A stretch of 64,000 nt of DNA, taken from Diphasiastrum complanatum. Taxonomy: Eukaryota; Streptophyta; Lycopodiopsida; Lycopodiales; Lycopodiaceae. The notes beneath the pieces were generated by a model. It ran no database searches and was not told the DNA's origin. It saw only the letters and a program-made list of their open reading frames with translations. Numbering within the stretch: position 1 is the stretch's first letter; every line of letters begins with the position of its first letter. Positions 22,601 through 34,085 of the stretch are shown in pieces. The DNA is taken from assembly GCA_029204225.1 (NCBI GenBank), contig MU831970.1:1-64000 (forward strand), read 5' to 3'. The position numbers and the translations under genes were made by a program.

Positions 22601-23576
22601 AGGATGTAAAGTATTCCTTATGTCTTGTCATGTGAGATGAGGCTCCACTATCAATCCACCAAGGATCATTATCATCTATGTTGGCTAACAAACTTGAAGT
22701 CATAACAAGTGATTCACATGTGTTATGTTCTTCCTCATCTATTGTAAGATTTCCTTGCCTCTCTCCTTGCTCTCTTTTCTTCTTATAACATTCATTTGCA
22801 AAATGACCTTTTATCCCACAATAAAAGCACTTGAACTTTGACTTATTGTTCTTAGTAGAAGAGGAAGAGGAAGAGTGATCATCATGATCAAAGTTACCAC
22901 CTTTGGACCATTTCCCTTTGCCTTTACCTTTGCCCTTGAATTTGCCTTTTGTGAAGAAAGCCTCTTCACCTCCACCTTGCAAGGATGCACCATCAAGCTT
23001 TGATTGCAACCTATGTTCTTCAGCCAATAAGATTTCTTGCAAGTCAACCACACTTGGCAAGACTCTTTGAATGGCAAAACTTTGCACAAGGTTAGCATGT
23101 TCATTTAGCAAACCATTCAACATAACTTGGACTATTTCACCATCTTTTATGTTCTCATCAATGCATGCTAAATCATCACTTAGGGACTTAACTCTCAAGA
23201 TAAATGCATGAGCACTTTCACCCTCTCTTTGCCTACTAGAAAATATTTGTCTCCTTAGGGTCAATACCCTAGATGTGGACTTTGATTCAAAGAGCTTCTT
23301 TAAGGCATTCCATGCCTCACTTGCACTTTGACACTTTCCAACTTCCTTGAGAAGTTCATTTGTAACATTCATTTTAATGATATGAAGAGCCCTTTTGGCC
23401 TTCTTATCAAACCTTTGTTGCTCTTGAAGTGTGAGAGGTCTCTCTTCAATTTCTGCAACTATGTCCATGAGTTCATTCAACTCAAGTAAGGACTCCATCC
23501 TCACTTTCCAAGTAGAGTAGTTTGATGAACTCAACCTTTCACTAGACTCTAGCATGATCCCACCATTGGAAGCCAT
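19623..23576 (-). CDS. copia-1 Gag-Pol polyprotein, 1317 aa, intact
   Basis: A single frame starts at ATG 23574-23576 (MASNGGIMLESSERL). In order: Gag (residues about 1-230, with WKVRMESLLELNELMD); a lysine-glycine-rich linker; a CX2CX4HX4C zinc knuckle (CFYCGIKGHFANEC, about 250); protease (WWIDSGASSHMT, about 305); integrase with HKRLGHPN and CEHC zinc ligands and a D-D-E core (VHSDI, RSDNGGEYTS, PQQNGVAERKNRT); reverse transcriptase (NAFLNGDLEEDIYMEQPEGY and catalytic YVDDIIL); and RNase H (GFSDSDFAGD, SSTEAEYKAL). All catalytic residues I can identify are present. Domain order integrase before RT is diagnostic for Ty1/copia. Length is usual for the superfamily. Confidence 0.97.
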   Translation of the reverse strand: MASNGGIMLESSERLSSSNYSTWKVRMESLLELNELMDIVAEIEERPLTLQEQQRFDKKAKRALHIIKMNVTNELLKEVGKCQSASEAWNALKKLFESKSTSRVLTLRRQIFSSRQREGESAHAFILRVKSLSDDLACIDENIKDGEIVQVMLNGLLNEHANLVQSFAIQRVLPSVVDLQEILLAEEHRLQSKLDGASLQGGGEEAFFTKGKFKGKGKGKGKWSKGGNFDHDDHSSSSSSTKNNKSKFKCFYCGIKGHFANECYKKKREQGERQGNLTIDEEEHNTCESLVMTSSLLANIDDNDPWWIDSGASSHMTRHKEYFTSLLSYEGEGNIIYTANDGQCDIKGIGTIPISLSTNRKANLENVLYIPSITKNLLSVSQMIDKGLDVEFIGDACLISKCGSLIAQGRRHGKLFKLDACVISNHEGCMAREQLTNQEVWHKRLGHPNFKSLEVMAKKELVLGLPKSLVANNSVCEHCALSKSHRLAYSRSTSRSKEAFQLVHSDIHSSSTTSNGGAKMYATFIDDFSRYTWIYLLKSKDEVFAAFVKFKNEMENQFNTKIKCLRSDNGGEYTSNRFKDFCIAHGIKREMSSPRTPQQNGVAERKNRTLCECAKAMRLHANLAKSFWGEALACANYLCNRWTSASLDGKTPHEVLYGRRPSVKHCRIFGCTCFVNITLDDRTKEDPSSKKGVFVGYSEVSKAYKVYIPSTKKVVISRDVIFHEENVSNVVDVDVDVPTNHHDVQDVLDEDGDATPKQTSRKTQRQRAKPSRLTYDEKGKQVVDNSNFAFLTSFDEPTCVGEAIQKKEWIQAMDHEHQALIKSNTWRLVKLPKDKKAIGCKWIFKIKKNQDGSINKYKARLVAKGYAQEYGIDYDETFAPVAKMVTIRILISLATLYDWDMWQMDVTNAFLNGDLEEDIYMEQPEGYVSHDEPNHVCYLQKSLYGLKQAPRSWYAKLNSFLLSQNFVMSEYDHSLYFRLNENDITLLLIYVDDIILSGGNNLDVDEIKMALKREFEIQDLGKLHYILGIEIIRTSKSTFICQEKYVNSILKRFHMEDCKVVSTPMESNVKLTTRSNERSFKDITLYRKLIGSLIWLTITRPDLSFVVGKLSQFMQDPSEAHWKLGKRVLRYISGSRDFGILYGGTTPNLCGFSDSDFAGDQMDRKSTSAFAIYLGDGVVSWLSKKQPTISLSSTEAEYKALTTCTKEILWIKRMLLDLHLLEPEKTPIKLCDNLSAQSLASNPVFHARSKHIEIAHHFVRDQVIAKEVELQHVSSKECVADIFTKPLGKDLYLMHRSNLGMCSKTMLKLASNVEEGV
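19628..19640 (-). other. copia-1 polypurine tract
   Basis: Minus strand TTGAAGAGGGAG directly abuts the LTR. It is also translated as the polyprotein C-terminus (EEGV). Confidence 0.85.
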
Positions 23577-24733
23577 GATTCTAATGTTTCTTCAACTTTT
23601 AGGTTCTGTCCTAAAGCACTTAGCACTCACTTTTCTCTCAACAAATGATAGATAAAGAGATCTATGAAGATTTAGGACCCTAAAACACTTCTATCGTGAA
23701 CCTAGATGGTTTCCAAGCATAGAAAGGAAGATTGAAACACATGCAACACTTTGCACACACTAAGAATGGATTACAAAATCAAACCAACCTGAACACACTC
23801 TTGCTTAAGCTCTCAAACTTTCCAGCAAGTGACTAAATCAAGTTATGGTGTGAAGAGTTACTTGCATTCTTAGAAAATACCCAAAACTAGGATGCCAAGA
23901 TTACCTAGTAATGAACAAACTTGATCAACATATGATCAACACACTAAGATATTGATTCAACCTGTAAAACCACATGTAAACCACACTTCTAAAAGTTTAT
24001 AAACTCCAGCAAGTGATAAATACAAGATTTAGAGGTGAATGAATGAGCACACTTAGTGAATCACAAGACTAGCTTCACTATCTTGTCAAATCTTGGTGTT
24101 TAGATGTAGATCTAAGATCACTTCACATGAGAATGTTCCTCAACCTGTTAAGAACCTGAAAACACACTTGCATAATGGTTAACACCTTCCAGCAAATGCT
24201 CCAATCAAATTACATAAGGAGAGTTACTTACATGCTCAACAAAGTACACCAAAATTTATGCCAAAATTGATGACAATCTTTACAATATGCTCTTCACAAT
24301 GGAGCTTACAATATGTTCACCCAAAAAAGGGGATCTTTCATCCAAATGGGAGCTTTGCTCAGCCTTTAGGAGAATTACAACTCACTCAAAAGAGCATTTG
24401 TCATCCACTTAAGGAGAAGTTTCATCCACTTAAGGAGAGTGTTCATCCAAGAATGGAGATTGTCAACAATAGGATTGAAAAGAACATTGTTAGTATTGAA
24501 TATGCACAAGCCTCACAATCACAAATGATTAGGTTTTATGATCTGATCCAAAATAGTTTCTTTTCAGCCTCTGATCTTCAATAGACCTGAAATATGCTTT
24601 TGATCCACAAGTTCAACTCACAAAACAAAGGTTAGTAAGATTTGATCAACAAAGCAATGCAAAATCATGCTAGAACTTGATCAAACATCCAAATATCACC
24701 AAAAATGGAATACTTACTGTAAATAGAAGCCAA
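23577..24733 (-). other. copia-1 leader with repeated CAAC-CTG/leader words
   Basis: Non-coding 5' leader. Short phrases such as CCAGCAA, TTGATCAACA and ACACACTT recur several times, giving a loosely repetitive structure. The plus-strand frame at 24258-24584 lies inside it and looks fortuitous. Confidence 0.6.
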
Positions 24734-24748
24734 CCAGCTCTGATACCA
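24734..24748 (-). other. copia-1 primer binding site
   Basis: Minus strand TGGTATCAGAGCTGG directly follows the 5' LTR and is complementary to initiator Met-tRNA. Confidence 0.95.
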
Positions 24749-25403
24749 TGTGAAAAATACAGATCCTAAGTGGATCTAAACTCCAAGATCATTGGCTTGA
24801 ATGCTTGCACTCCAAACTACATAAGCTAGGAATTGGCAACACATTCTATGCTACCTAGAATGCAAAGAACTTGATCAAAAAGCATTTATCACAAATGGAA
24901 ACTTCCATAAACATCAAGTGCGGCCCAAAATAGCATTATACAGTCCATAATACATCAGCCTATCACTTTTGGAAAGCACCTAAGATCATACACAATAGCT
25001 TGAAGACAATACACACAACAATGCTCTCAATGGAGGAAGAAACAATGACAATGATCTATTGATCTCAATGAAGCATACAAAAGGTTTCTCCAACCTGTTC
25101 TCCACGACTTCCCTACTATTTATGGATGAGGAAGATGACTCTCTCTCCTCTCTCTAGAAGGTACTTGACCCTAGATATTCCCTATATAGGAAAAATAGCT
25201 AAAAATGGCTTATATGACCAAAATACATCAAAATGGTCTCATTTTGAAGGGTATGAAGTTTGACACTTCATCATACTGAAAAAATACAGTAAATAAAAAC
25301 ATTGTGGCCTGGTTCACACGTGCAAAACTCCAGAACCAAAACTATTTACAATTTTAGCCAATTTAGGTCTCAAACTAGCTAGGAAATGTTGACAATTTTC
25401 ACA
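24749..25403 (-). repeat. copia-1 5' LTR
   Basis: It is 655 bp, begins and ends with the same TGTGAAAA and TTTTCACA tips as its partner, and contains a TATA-like stretch (complement of CCCTATATAGG near 25182). Confidence 0.97.
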
Positions 25404-25559
25404 TTTGTACCATTAGGGGTTGTCTTAGACGTAGGGGCCAGGCCTAATCCGGATAATAGTTGAGTAGGACCATGGGCTATGCCTGCATGCGGTATGTTGC
25501 ATCCTAGTATGGGATAGGATGTACATGCACTGTGCCTATGCATGGGTCTTTACTATTAT

Positions 25560-25858
25560 GGGTTAGGGGTACCTACATGCAGTGGACATGCATGGGAGTT
25601 AGGCATGGGTTGATAGCACGCTTACATGTGGATTCGGTGCATGAGTAGACAGGTGGGTGCTACTCTCTATATATACCCTCACCCGTGTCCATGGGGATCA
25701 TTGAGAGTGGGTTAGGGTTACCTACATGCAGTGGACATGCATGGGAGTTAGGCATGGGTTGATAGCATGCTTACATGTGGATTCGGTGCATGAGCAGACA
25801 GGGTGGGTGCTACTCTCTATATATACCCTCACCCGTGTCCATGGGGATCATTGAGAGT
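25560..25858 (+). repeat. Tandem duplication of a ~150-bp LTR promoter unit
   Basis: Units 25560-25708 and 25709-25858 differ at only a few positions. Each starts GGGTTAGGG, contains the TATA-box-like CTCTATATATACC and ends TTGAGAGT. Confidence 0.93.
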
Positions 25859-26013
25859 CTACGACCGTTATGTTGTCGGATTGGTAAGCGCTTACTATCA
25901 TTGTGATTTGCCATACTCCCTAGTACTCGGGGGCTAGATCGAACGGTCTAGATTTGGTCAGGACGGTTTCGTCCACTGCACTCCCTTATTGTGTTCTTGG
26001 CACTCAATCCTGA

Positions 26014-26247
26014 TTGGAGGTCTTGGGGGACGTTTTAGAGGGTACGCTCCAACCCTCCGTAGTTTTTATGCGGTTTAAAGATGCAAACCTTCGGCAAACG
26101 GTTTTACGCAGACGAGGATGTCTAAAAGGATCTGACCATTATGTTGATGAAGACTTGACTCCACTGCAATGGGCTGAACGAAAGAAACTAATAACAGAAG
26201 GAAGAAGCAAAGGAACTCTCCTGCATGAGGGTGTTTTTATACCTTGA
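26014..26247 (+). CDS. Fragment resembling a LINE ORF1 nucleic-acid-binding domain
   Basis: The frame includes VVFMRFKDANLRQTVLRRRG, LKGSDHYVDEDLTPLQWAER and RKKLITEGR. The pattern F-x-R, VL-x-x-R, LKG, V-x-EDLTP and a basic C-terminus resembles the C-terminal RNA-binding part of ORF1-type proteins of non-LTR elements. It ends at TGA 26245-26247. No polymerase lies nearby and the start is unknown. It could also be a captured host fragment. Confidence 0.3.
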   Translation: MEVLGDVLEGTLQPSVVFMRFKDANLRQTVLRRRGCLKGSDHYVDEDLTPLQWAERKKLITEGRSKGTLLHEGVFIP

Positions 26248-26382
26248 GAGTTGATAGTAGTTCTTTTTAGTTTTAAGATCTTGTTGTATAAGCCACCGAG
26301 CTCTTGGGTATCTATCACACTTGATATGTACTTTTCCTAGTCCTATATACCTTAGGGTATCTCACGGACATTAATAAATCTT

Positions 26383-26998
<616 letters not shown>

Positions 26999-27000
26999 AT

Positions 27001-27011
27001 TGGTATCAGAG
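27001..27011 (+). other. gypsy-2 primer binding site
   Basis: TGGTATCAGAG two bases after the LTR, a perfect initiator Met-tRNA match over 11 bases. Confidence 0.93.
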
Positions 27012-28160
27012 AATCGTCCATTCTAGAGAGAGAAAGTGTGGAAATCTTCAGATTTTGCTTGATTCTTGCAAGATTTGAGAGGGAAAAAACGTGGAGACAG
27101 ATTGGGAAGTGTTTGTGGACCTCCAACGCTGCTGTTCCAGCCTATTGGGGGTTAGAAAACATCCGATTTGGTGCCCAATTTTTGGGATCGCTGTCCGATC
27201 ATTTTAGTGGCTGGGCGCGAATTGGAAAGTGGAGTTTCGCTTGTAACTCTCTACTCGGGTTTCGAAACTCGTTCAAACTTTGGGGGCCTTCAAACTATAC
27301 TATTTCAGAACTGTTCCATGCTTTACATCAATTGAACTGGTTTTTCGATTGCTCTCGGTATGATTTCTCTCAGTCTAATTGGCGTAGAACTACCTATTCG
27401 CATACGTGGAGCATCCGTTTCGCACTTCCGGGGTACCTTTTTATGGTTTGACACAAAGGTTATATTACAAGGGCGGCACCCAAAGTGACCCGCATGAACA
27501 ACTTTCATTGTTTGCGCGGACCAAATGATTCAGTTCGGGAAAGATTTGCTGATTTTTTCCAGGGAGAGTTCACTCTTTATTTCCTTTTGTCTATCTTGAT
27601 GTTTCGAAAGCTTTGGTCAGATTTGTTTTCTTTCGATTGTTTTCTAAGTGCAATTTCAGAGTTTTGATTTTGTGCTGTCCTTTATTGATGCATAATGGAA
27701 GATTTTAGAGTTAATATTCCGCTTAGCCCTCCTGTTGCTCTCCAATCACCACCACCTAGTCCTATGCTTAGCCCTGACAATAATCCGCCTACAGTGACTG
27801 CTAGTTCGCCTGCTGGTGTTCCCCTTCTGTGCAAGCTCACATGGATAGTGTGGAGAAGACCGTCGCAGAGATGCGAGCAATGATGGTAGTTGGTGGTTAT
27901 GTGTCCTCCTCACAACATGCTCCGCCTTATCCTTATCCATTTCCGTCTTCTGTTGTTCATCCTGTGTTACCTCCACCCTATCTCATTTCGTAGGAAACAC
28001 TACCCAATGCATTACTGATATAGTAGATCAGTGGTTGCATAAGTGGGAGGAATATTTTGATTTGAATGATGAGGGTCACTCACTAATAAACCACAAAAAG
28101 CTTCATTTACTTTTGCATCCCCTAGTGCACATGCATTTTCATTACAGCCAAGATGTGACC
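27012..28160 (+). pseudogene. gypsy-2 leader and Gag relic
   Basis: A proline-rich N-terminus starts at ATG 27695 (MEDFRVNIPLSPPVALQSPP) and is lost after 27883. A fragment reading [20 protein letters not shown] follows near 28022-28080, typical of chromovirus Gag. Most of Gag, the zinc knuckle and the protease are missing. Confidence 0.7.
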
Positions 28161-28171
28161 CAACAAGTGAG

Positions 28172-29425
28172 TTGGAGAAGTCCATCCGCACTCAGCTTAA
28201 ACACATGCTAATTAGTAATATGCCAGAGGGATTGCCGCCTAGACAGAATGTTGATCATCGTATTGAGCTCGTTCCAAGAGCAAGTCCAGTATGTAGGCCT
28301 CCTTATAGGATGAGCCTAAAAGAGGAAGAGGAAGCCAAAAAGATGTTGGAAGAGTATCTCAAGCTGGGGTACATTCGTCCTAGTTATTCGCCCTTCGCCT
28401 CTCCTATTTTACTTGTTAAGAAAAAGGATGGTAGTTTCTGGATGTGTGTAGATTACAGAGGATTGAATAAGATCACTATAAAGCACAGGTATCCGATGCG
28501 CAGGATTGATGATCTACTGGATGCGTTGCAGGGTGCAACTATATTCAGTAAGATAGATCTCAAAAGTGAATACCATCAAATACGGATTCGAGATGAAGAC
28601 GTCTAAAAGACGGCCTTCCGAACCCATTCTGGTCATTATGAGTTTTTTGTTATGCCATTTGGGTTAACCAATGCACTAGCCACGTTCATGATGCTCATGA
28701 ACGATGTCTTGCGAGACTATATGGGTAAGTTTGTCGTCAATTTTATTGACGATATATTGATTTTTAGTAAAGCGGTCGAGGAGCATCAGATTCATCTCAA
28801 GACCGTGTTGGGCAAGTTACAAGCTTCTGTCTTGTATGCCAATGCTCAGAAGACAGAGTTGTGTAAGATTCGTGTCGAGTGTTTGGGTCACGTAGTGACA
28901 ACTGAGGGTATTTCGGTTGACCCAACCAAGGTGGCTGTGATTAATACGCCAATTTCTATCTTTCTTAGGCTTTTGTAAGTTCTATCGGCGGTTTGTTAGA
29001 CCAGTTACGTAAAAACAACACTATAGTTCGGTGGGATGCTGAAGCTCAATTTTGAGCACTTGAAGGAGTCGGTGGCCACGGCTCCACCAGTCCTCAAAAT
29101 TGTGGATACCTAGAAACCGTTTGACCTAGAGACAGATACAAGTGACATTGTTGTAGGTGCAGTGTTGAGTCAAGAGGGTAGACCAGTAGCCTTTGAAAGT
29201 AAAAAGTTGACACCAACTCAACAGAGATATCCTACACACGAGCAAGAGCTGTATGCGATTATACATGTGCTCAAGGTGTGGAGACATTATTTATGTGGCG
29301 CCGAGTTTTATGTGTACACAGATCATCATACTTTAAAGTATTTTTGCACTCAGCCAGATTTGAAAGGCCGCCAAGCTCGGTGGGCCAACTTGATGCAGGG
29401 CCCAAATGCACTTAATAAGAGTTAA
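28172..29425 (+). pseudogene. gypsy-2 reverse transcriptase and RNase H
   Basis: RT motifs are clear: [44 protein letters not shown] and catalytic FIDDILIFSK. A TAA (28604-28606) replaces a codon after DEDV, and the frame is lost after 28978. RNase H resumes at 29100-29425 with VAFESKKLTPTQQRYPTHEQ and YTDHHTLKYF, then is interrupted by an inserted repeat. Confidence 0.9.
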
Positions 29426-29698
29426 CAAGGGCTAACTACACTCTAAGATAGTTATGTTTAGTTAAGTTAGGAGATTGTCTATAAGTAGACAAGAGAGCTC
29501 CATCCCCTCTTCCTCCTTTGTGAATGAGAGCCTTGGGATTTTGATCTTGCCCTAGGTCTTATGTGCCCCATCACATGTATCCATGTACTCTCCATCTTCT
29601 ATAATTGAATCCATCTCTTTTTTAGCTTCAATTTGATATGAGCTTTGTGGTTATTGCTCATCTTTGGTTCTGAAATTTCATTTAAAAATTCGCTTCTG
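29397..29698. repeat. ~300-bp repeat inserted in gypsy-2 RNase H (copy a)
   Basis: RNase H breaks after WANLMQG and resumes at about 29700 as KENVVADALS. The intervening sequence starts near GGGCCCAA and contains CAAGGGCTAAC, TAGTTAAGTTAGG, a TATA-like GTCTATAAGTAGAC and CTTGTGAATGAGAGC. The same sequence occurs at 42885-43150. It may be a solo LTR or short non-autonomous element; no clear target duplication was found. Confidence 0.7.
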
Positions 29699-29750
29699 AA
29701 GAGGGAAGGAAAATGTGGTCGCTGATGCACTATCGTGAATACTGCATCAG

Positions 29751-31250
29751 ATGAGCTTTATTGTGGTTGATAGTGATCTCATGGAGGAGATTAAGAAGGT
29801 TCAAGAAAAGGACTCGCATTGTCAGCGGGTGTGGCCTAATGCGCGCAAGGTAGTCGAACAAATGGAAGAGTCAGTCGAGGCTGTCGCTTCCGTAGAGGCA
29901 CACACCAGTACATATCTAACATACACTGTGAAGCATAGTATGTTATTAAGAAATGGAAGAATTTTCGTGCAAGCGGACATGAAGGATCTTCGTCATAAGA
30001 TACTTCATGAATGCCATGATAGTCCCTGTGCAGGGTACCCAGGTGGTGATAAGACGAGTGAACTTTTAAGCATTATTTCTGGCCACGATTGCAGCGAGAA
30101 GTAAGAGAGTACGTCCAGTGTTGCACGGCTTGTCAAGTGAACAAGGCCGAGAGAGTAAGTCCTACGGGCTTGCTACATCCACTTGAGATACCTACAGGAA
30201 GGTGGAAAAGCATCTTTATGGATTTTATTGTTGGGCTACCCAACACCCAAAAGGGATTAAATTCCGTTATGGTAGTGGTAGACAGATTTTCCAAGATGGC
30301 TCACTTCATCGCAACGACCAAGAAGGTCATAGCTCCACAAGTTGTTGAGTTTTTTATTGAGAATATTGTCAGGTTCATGGCCTTCCGAAGTCCACTATGT
30401 CTGACAGGGATCCCAAGTTTACGGAAAATTTTTGGATTGAGGTGTTCGCCAAGCTGGGAACAATTGTGGATGAGTAGCTCTGAGCATTCTCAGACGGATG
30501 GTTAGACAGAGCGAGTGAACCAAATCTTGGAAGATATTCTTAGGGCATATGTTAGTAGCACACAAACAGACTGGGTAAAGCATTTACCACTATTGGAGTT
30601 TGTGTACAATGATAAGAGACATGCGTCCACTGGATTGAGTCCATTTGAGCTCAATTATGGTTTCATGCCACATAGTCCTACAATCATAGGGATTCCGCAT
30701 AAGGTACCTAGTATTGTAGATTTTTTGACTCAGATGCAGCAGAAGCTAGAGATGGCATGAGATAACTTGTCCAAGGCTGTGGCTAGGGCAGAGAGTTATG
30801 CCCGTGAGAATCGTACCTATCGGGAATTTGAGGAAGGAGATTGGGTGTATTAACTAGTCCCTTTGAAGTCAAAGGTGCTATGCACAGGAAGGTGCGCCAA
30901 GTTATCTCCTAGGCATTGTGGACCATGGTTGATTATTAAGAAGGTGAGCCAAGTAGCCTATAAGCTACAACTACCTGAGGGATGCAAGGTGCATCCAGTA
31001 TTTCATGTTAGCAAACTGAAGAAATGTTTGCACGGGATAGCTTGGTGGAGGGTCTAGTGTCTCTAGAGCAGAAAGACACCACAGGTCATGGGCCATAAAG
31101 AGTCCTAGATCAAAGAGAACGATGATTAAAGATCGTCTCTTTCAGGAATATCTAGTGGCTTGGAAAGGGCATCCTTTATCTGATGCTACCTGGGAGACTC
31201 GCCAGGTGTTGCAGAAGTCTTACCCAGAGTTTGTCATCGAGGACCGATGA
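29751..31250 (+). pseudogene. gypsy-2 integrase and chromodomain
   Basis: The zinc-binding histidines (LRHKILHECHDSPCAGYPG) and cysteines (CCTACQVNKAERVSPTG) lie in adjoining frames. The first catalytic aspartate is in FMDFIVGLP; the segment with the second is frameshifted near 30390; the glutamate lies in TERVNQILED just after a TAG that replaces the usual glutamine (30503-30505). HPVFHVSKLKK and a chromodomain (RLFQEYLVAWKGHPLSDATW) follow, ending at TGA 31248-31250. Confidence 0.88.
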
Positions 31251-31259
31251 GGGAAGGAT

Positions 31260-31717
31260 TGTTAGAGACCAGTTATGGCTCTATCATGACCTCGACACGG
31301 CCGGTTACCAGAGGGCCTGAGGCCTAGTATTGGCAAGTGTCGGTGACCGATGAGGACATCTATCCCAAGTAGGGACCGGTGCATCACAAGTAGTGATCTG
31401 GTGTGGCCGCCTGACATGCGGTGTGTTTTGACCGTGCCGTCAGTGACGAGATGCTAGTCGGCTAGTAGTCGGGGTGACCAAGCAAGTCACAGGTCTTTGA
31501 TGGGGCACGGGGGTGGTACCCTCTGAGTCACTCAGTATTCACAGGTCACAGGGGTCATGCATGCCAAGTGGACTGATCACCCACAAGTGGATGCCATGTG
31601 CCAGTTGACGGGAATAGTAGGTAGGAGGACTCAAAGAGGGGGTGCCTACGGTTGGGAGGTTGATTCTACACACCGGCCTTCTAGGATTCACGAGCTTGGA
31701 GAGACTTGCTTGTGACA
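31260..31717 (+). repeat. gypsy-2 3' LTR
   Basis: 458 bp from TGTTAGAGACC to TTGTGACA, preceded by the purine tract GAGGGAAGGAT. Confidence 0.93.
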
Positions 31718-31721
31718 CAGA

Positions 31722-31985
<264 letters not shown>

Positions 31986-32482
31986 TTTGGTATGGTGCTC
32001 TATTAATGAAATCAGCATGGTTCCATAGTGCTACTTTGATAGATAAAGAGTAACAAAGGAAAGTGAAAATATCAATATGAGATCATACAAAATTTAGAAA
32101 ATTATGCCAAGCTAGTCATACAACTTAGAAATGCCATATAGCAATAGGAAGAAATGGATCTGGAGGTGCACAAAGATTTGAAGCTATTCGAAGGGCCTAT
32201 GAATGCTAGGTAGCCTCAATACGAATTGACTCAAATGCATCCCAGGCTAGTCATATAGACCAATACTGCTGTATAGTAATAGGTCAAAATGGATTTAGAG
32301 GCAAAGAGATCCTAAGCTATATGAAGGACCCATAAATACCAACCAAGTAACATCAACGAGCTCTACAAATACATTATTTATAACAACACAAACAATCTTC
32401 TCTAAATTTCAATACTCCGAGGATTTAACCTATTAGAAAGTGTCAAGCTATAGCCCTTGCACAACACTCTAGGAACACAAAT
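31986..32482. other. Intergenic, nothing recognised
   Basis: AT-rich, with two loosely similar stretches (about 32095-32215 and 32235-32340) that share CTAGTCATA, ATAGCAATAGG or TAGTAATAGG and AAATGGAT. No gene. Confidence 0.35.
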
Positions 32483-32554
32483 GGACGGGTAGCTCAGTGG
32501 TAGAGCACCCCACCGGAATGGGAGAGGTCCTAGGTTCTATCCCTAGTCCGACCA
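32483..32554 (+). tRNA. tRNA-like sequence, probably a pseudogene or SINE head
   Basis: The 72-nt sequence folds as a cloverleaf. The acceptor stem is GGACGGG with TCCGACC (one A-A mismatch). The D stem is GCTC/GAGC around AGTGGTA. The T stem is CTAGG/CCTAG around TTCTATC, and the variable loop has 5 nt. The anticodon stem is imperfect (best CCCA/TGGG) with no T at position 33, so no anticodon is certain; a GGA reading would imply serine, but serine tRNAs need a long variable arm. The A box is good (TAGCTCAGTGGTAGAGC); the B box has T at the conserved purine (GTTCTATCC). Confidence 0.5.
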
Positions 32555-33461
32555 CACACACCAAGTGTAACAACTTTTCACATAACCTAGCGTAAACTCA
32601 TGCAAGCAACACTAATGATCCAAAAATTAGACTAACAACTCATCCATACAGTAAGTACATACTCATCCCCATGCAATGGGAACAGCACCAACATCACAGA
32701 TCAACTCCTTGAACAATAGCTATGGTTTCCCATTTCACCAAAATCCACCTCCATTCCAAGAGATGCCTCACTCAAGTACTAGATGATCTCAAAACTCACA
32801 TTCCATTCACACAATAGAGCATTGTACCTCGGATAGCTTGGGGATGCCCACGTCCTTGGGGATATAGTCTCATCCCTCAACTATCCTCTAGTGCATGTCT
32901 AGCCTTCTCCGACTCTTGATGTCCATGTGTTGGTATCAAATAACAATTGGCTCTAGCTTTAGTCACGCTTACATGTGCTTTAGCCAACCTGGAGTTAGTT
33001 CCCTAACCTGATCTAGGCTTCGTTTACCTAAGGTTAGAGGCTTTTTAACCTGTTAATTAGGGGAATAACATTAAAAATACCTATGATGTAAAAAATGGCA
33101 CCTCGATAGAACCATAGGACTCATAATGAAGTTGTTACCATATTATCATAATATTGGCATGCATAAGAATCACCGGAGTAGAGGAATGTATGTCAAAACC
33201 AGCTATCAATACATCCTTCACTTGGTTGTTCAACCCGAATCTGGATGAACTTGCGCATGTGTTAATTACAAATTCAAAAGTGCTACACATGTATTGTGCT
33301 AGAAATGTTTTTGTGTGTCAATGTCCTACAAGTTTGGAATCGTAGTATTTATACCAATATGCTGCTTGTTAATTATAGAGAACTTGATTTATTTTATTAT
33401 CAATTATACTTTATACTTTACTGGAATTACATACACTTATTATATAAATGTTTCCTAGTTT
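32555..33461. other. Intergenic, nothing recognised
   Basis: No coding frame, hairpin or repeat stood out. Confidence 0.35.
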
Positions 33462-33744
33462 TTGTACAATTTTGAATATGTATCTAGCATTGACACATTT
33501 GATGGTTTTTTCTTTGAAGCAGACATAGACAAAATCAATCAAAAGGCAAAGATGATCAAAAGGTACATGAGGCAGTGTAAAAGATTCATTGAAGAAAATC
33601 AATTACATGTTGCACCTTGCCCTTGCGTGAAGTGTGTAGGGACAAAGATAAAGGACATGTTGATAATTGAAAATCATTTGTCTAGACATGGCCCGGCACC
33701 ATATTGCGAAGTATATGATGAAACTTATGTGAGTGATACTACAT
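33462..33744 (+). pseudogene. CACTA (En/Spm) transposase N-terminal domain fragment
   Basis: The frame contains MIKRYMRQCKRFIEENQ, APCPCVKCVGTKIK and IIENHLSRHGPAPYCEVYDE. The C-P-C-x-x-C, HL and G spacing matches the transposase-associated domain at the N-terminus of plant CACTA transposases. An acceptor-like TTTGAAGCAG precedes it and a donor-like TTAT|GTGAGT ends it near 33727. No catalytic region was found. The adjacent hairpin array at 35830-37640 is typical of CACTA ends. Confidence 0.6.
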
Positions 33745-33990
33745 GTACCTTTCTTTTATACCACCAATAACTTACATTCAAATGATTTTTAAGAAAAATT
33801 GATCTTTTTGTCTCAGGAGATAGAAACAAAAAAGTTCAATTTGTACGTCAAAAAATTAGAATGTGCCTATACAGTGATGAATTTCCTCGATTGATACAAA
33901 ATCTAGATGTTCCTGATGAGTATCGACATAAGTCTTGCTTATGTGATGCTTTCATAGCTTAGCTCTAGATCAACTGTGGCTCTATTCGTA

Positions 33991-34054
33991 ACTCATACAC
34001 ATACACATACACCTACATATACAGATACAAATACACATATGCATACGCCTACAC

Positions 34055-34085
<31 letters not shown>

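Larger units (their letters stand above)
18973..25403 (-). mobile_element. Ty1/copia element (copia-1), complete and apparently intact
   Basis: The 6431-bp element lies between perfect 5-bp duplications TTTGT (18968-18972 and 25404-25408). The two LTRs are both 655 bp and I see three substitutions between them, which implies a recent insertion. It has a primer site, a leader of about 1.16 kb, one uninterrupted 1317-codon polyprotein and a purine tract. All parts needed for autonomous retrotransposition appear to be present. Confidence 0.97.
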
